Shown one piece after another: positions 63,168 through 64,000 of a stretch of DNA of 64,000 nt (the stretch's first letter is position 1; each line of letters begins with the position of its first letter). Below the pieces are notes generated by a model, which was not told the origin of the DNA, did no database searches, and saw nothing but the letters and a program-made list of their open reading frames with translations. The position numbers and the translations under genes were made by a program. Where the stretch lies: positions 40,412 through 104,411 of the forward strand of contig NZ_BMOY01000004.1 in NCBI RefSeq assembly GCF_014647315.1, read 5' to 3'. The stretch comes from Paenalicyclobacillus cellulosilyticus. GTDB lineage: Bacteria; Bacillota; Bacilli; Alicyclobacillales; Alicyclobacillaceae.

Positions 63168-63266
63168 ATGTACGACGGCGGATGCTTTGGCTGTAACCGC
63201 TCACGCTGTTTGGCGGAAGACGAGCGGTTTTTTGCTGCGTTCGTTGACGGAGGGTTTTCCGGGTGA
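63168..63266 (+). CDS. 32-residue Cys-containing micro-ORF
   Basis: ATG at 63168 behind AGGAGGTGA with 6-base spacing, one of the best ribosome sites in the window. The peptide starts MYDGGCFGCNRSRC, with Cys6, Cys9 and Cys14, then an acidic/aromatic stretch and a Gly-rich end. A terminator-like hairpin overlaps its second half. It may be a leader peptide for the downstream gene or a real microprotein. No family is recognised. Confidence 0.45.
   Translation: MYDGGCFGCNRSRCLAEDERFFAAFVDGGFSG
63195..63233 (+). terminator. Terminator-like hairpin inside the micro-ORF
   Basis: AACCGCTC (63195-63202) pairs with GAGCGGTT (63222-63229), loop 19, followed by a run of six T (63228-63233). Alternative pairing CCGC/GCGG (63197-63200 with 63213-63216) would disrupt it. 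It would end transcription unless a ribosome on the micro-ORF prevents it. Confidence 0.55.
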
Positions 63267-63400
63267 TTGTCGTATGACAATTCGTATCGTACCGACAATC
63301 ATCGACAGGAGGGATAAAAGAAGAAGAGAGACCTTCAAGGTTTACCGGCCTCGGTCTCTCTTCTGCGGGGTCACGGTTCTCACCGTGCCCTGATTCAGGT
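63265..63400 (+). promoter_or_regulatory. Hairpin-rich leader of the zinc-ribbon gene
   Basis: Three inverted repeats precede the next ORF: GATTGTCG/CGACAATC (63265-63272, 63293-63300), AGAAGAGAGACC/GGTCTCTCTTCT (63322-63333, 63353-63364; perfect 12-bp), and CACGGT/ACCGTG at about 63371-63386. The second is followed by TCTTTTA on the minus strand and could end leftward transcripts. Purpose unknown; IS-end hairpins are one possibility. Confidence 0.5.
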
Positions 63401-64000
63401 ATGTCTCAATCTTACACCATCCCCTTTCCCGACGTCGAGTCCTACCTGCAATTTTGTGTGGATCCGGATCTGGACCGGCTTCGCCCGCCCAGATGTGGTC
63501 ATTGCGCACATCCTGTCTTGCATGGCCACGGCAGGTATAAGCGCAACGTGTGGGCAAAGGAGCGGTCGTGGCGTATCCCGGTGTTCCGGTTCCTTTGTGC
63601 GAATCCGGAGTGTAAGCGAACCTGCAGTGTGTTGCCTAGTTTCGTGGGACGGTACGAGCGGTTTGTGTGGGACGTCCAGGAGCAGGTGTGCACAAATGTG
63701 GATACACAGCACTCCATGGAGGAGGCGGGCAGGATAGTCCCCGCCCCGGTCGGCCCCATTTGTACCCGTACAGTGTGGCGGTGGTTCAGGCGTTGGCGGG
63801 CGTACATGGAGGAGTTGGAGAGCCAGTTCTGGCAGTACGTGATTTCGCTCCATCCCACGTTGCATATGCCAAGAGGGCGGGACCGGCCCACCCGCCGTCT
63901 GCAATACTGGCAGAAGGTTTGGATGCAGCTGGTGCCAAAGAAAGTGAACGTTCGACTCTTCCATGGCCTGTACCGTCTTCGCCAGTCGTGTGCAGCCCTC
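63401..64000 (+). CDS. Zinc-ribbon protein (DUF6431-like), partial
   Basis: A frame open from ATG 63401 to the window edge (200 codons). RCGHCAHPVLHGHGRYKR (residues from about 32) has Cys-x2-Cys and His residues of a zinc ribbon, followed by CANPECKRTCSVLPSFVGRY with another Cys set, then a Trp/Arg-rich helical region (TVWRWFRRWRAYMEEL). It resembles DUF6431 proteins, which I recall beside insertion-sequence transposases in Bacillota. The ribosome site is poor. The 3' end lies beyond the window. Confidence 0.7.
   Translation, partial: MSQSYTIPFPDVESYLQFCVDPDLDRLRPPRCGHCAHPVLHGHGRYKRNVWAKERSWRIPVFRFLCANPECKRTCSVLPSFVGRYERFVWDVQEQVCTNVDTQHSMEEAGRIVPAPVGPICTRTVWRWFRRWRAYMEELESQFWQYVISLHPTLHMPRGRDRPTRRLQYWQKVWMQLVPKKVNVRLFHGLYRLRQSCAAL

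Overview
The window is GC-rich chromosomal DNA of a Bacillota bacterium, most likely an Alicyclobacillus-type (thermo-acidophilic, hopanoid-making) organism. This is inferred from gene content: a 630-residue squalene-hopene cyclase inside a full hopanoid operon, a Bacillus-type 7Fe ferredoxin, a ymfF/ymfH-like M16 peptidase pair, a fadN-fadA-fadE beta-oxidation operon, a UvrX/YqjW-type Y-family polymerase with a YolD-like partner, and LexA boxes of the Bacillus type (CGAAC-N4-GTTCG). Many starts are GTG or TTG behind strong purine-rich Shine-Dalgarno sequences. No rRNA, tRNA or CRISPR array was recognised.

Layout. 1-6 kb: sugar catabolism. A LacI-type regulator broken by an in-frame stop, an intact paralogue, and an operon of a secreted GH-A clan glycosidase and two TIM-barrel sugar isomerases/epimerases, with a perfect 12-bp LacI-type palindrome before the glycosidase. 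6-10 kb: a two-component system, then a sulfotransferase and an APS kinase. 10-15 kb: a heterodimeric ABC exporter with complementary degenerate ATP sites, divergent from an AraC regulator. 15-20 kb: hom, proA, proB and a D,D-carboxypeptidase. 20-29.5 kb: a coupled YiiX-like hydrolase and membrane protein, a 55-aa small gene, an aldolase with a long N-terminal extension, a glycosyltransferase/lipid kinase/SDR operon, a beta-propeller-like protein and the M16 pair. 29.5-36 kb: PAP2 enzyme, ferredoxin, MFS transporter, endonuclease IV, and a large membrane-anchored coiled-coil protein with an acidic Trp/Gly/Pro tail. 36-45 kb: fadE-fadA-fadN, a D-amino-acid transaminase, HIT, OsmC, PAP2 and PLD proteins.

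45-47.3 kb is a compact SOS cassette: two LexA boxes flanking a promoter, an uncharacterised 83-aa protein, a Y-family polymerase and a YolD-like protein, each stop overlapping the next start. 47-52 kb carries a DUF421 protein, asparagine synthetase, a C39-like peptidase, a secreted coiled-coil protein, and a remnant of a KimA-type potassium importer (cytosolic domain only).

52.3-61.3 kb is the hopanoid operon, transcribed leftwards from an extended -10 promoter: type 2 IPP isomerase, hpnH, hpnG, hpnA, squalene-hopene cyclase, hpnC, hpnD, hpnE. It links C5 isomerisation to squalene formation, cyclisation and C35 side-chain extension.

61.5-64 kb is an unstable edge: a third LacI paralogue whose 3' end runs into a rearrangement junction, an N-terminal stump of an MFS efflux pump, a 32-codon Cys-containing micro-ORF with an overlapping terminator-like hairpin, a hairpin-rich leader, and a zinc-ribbon protein (probably transposon-associated) that runs off the window.
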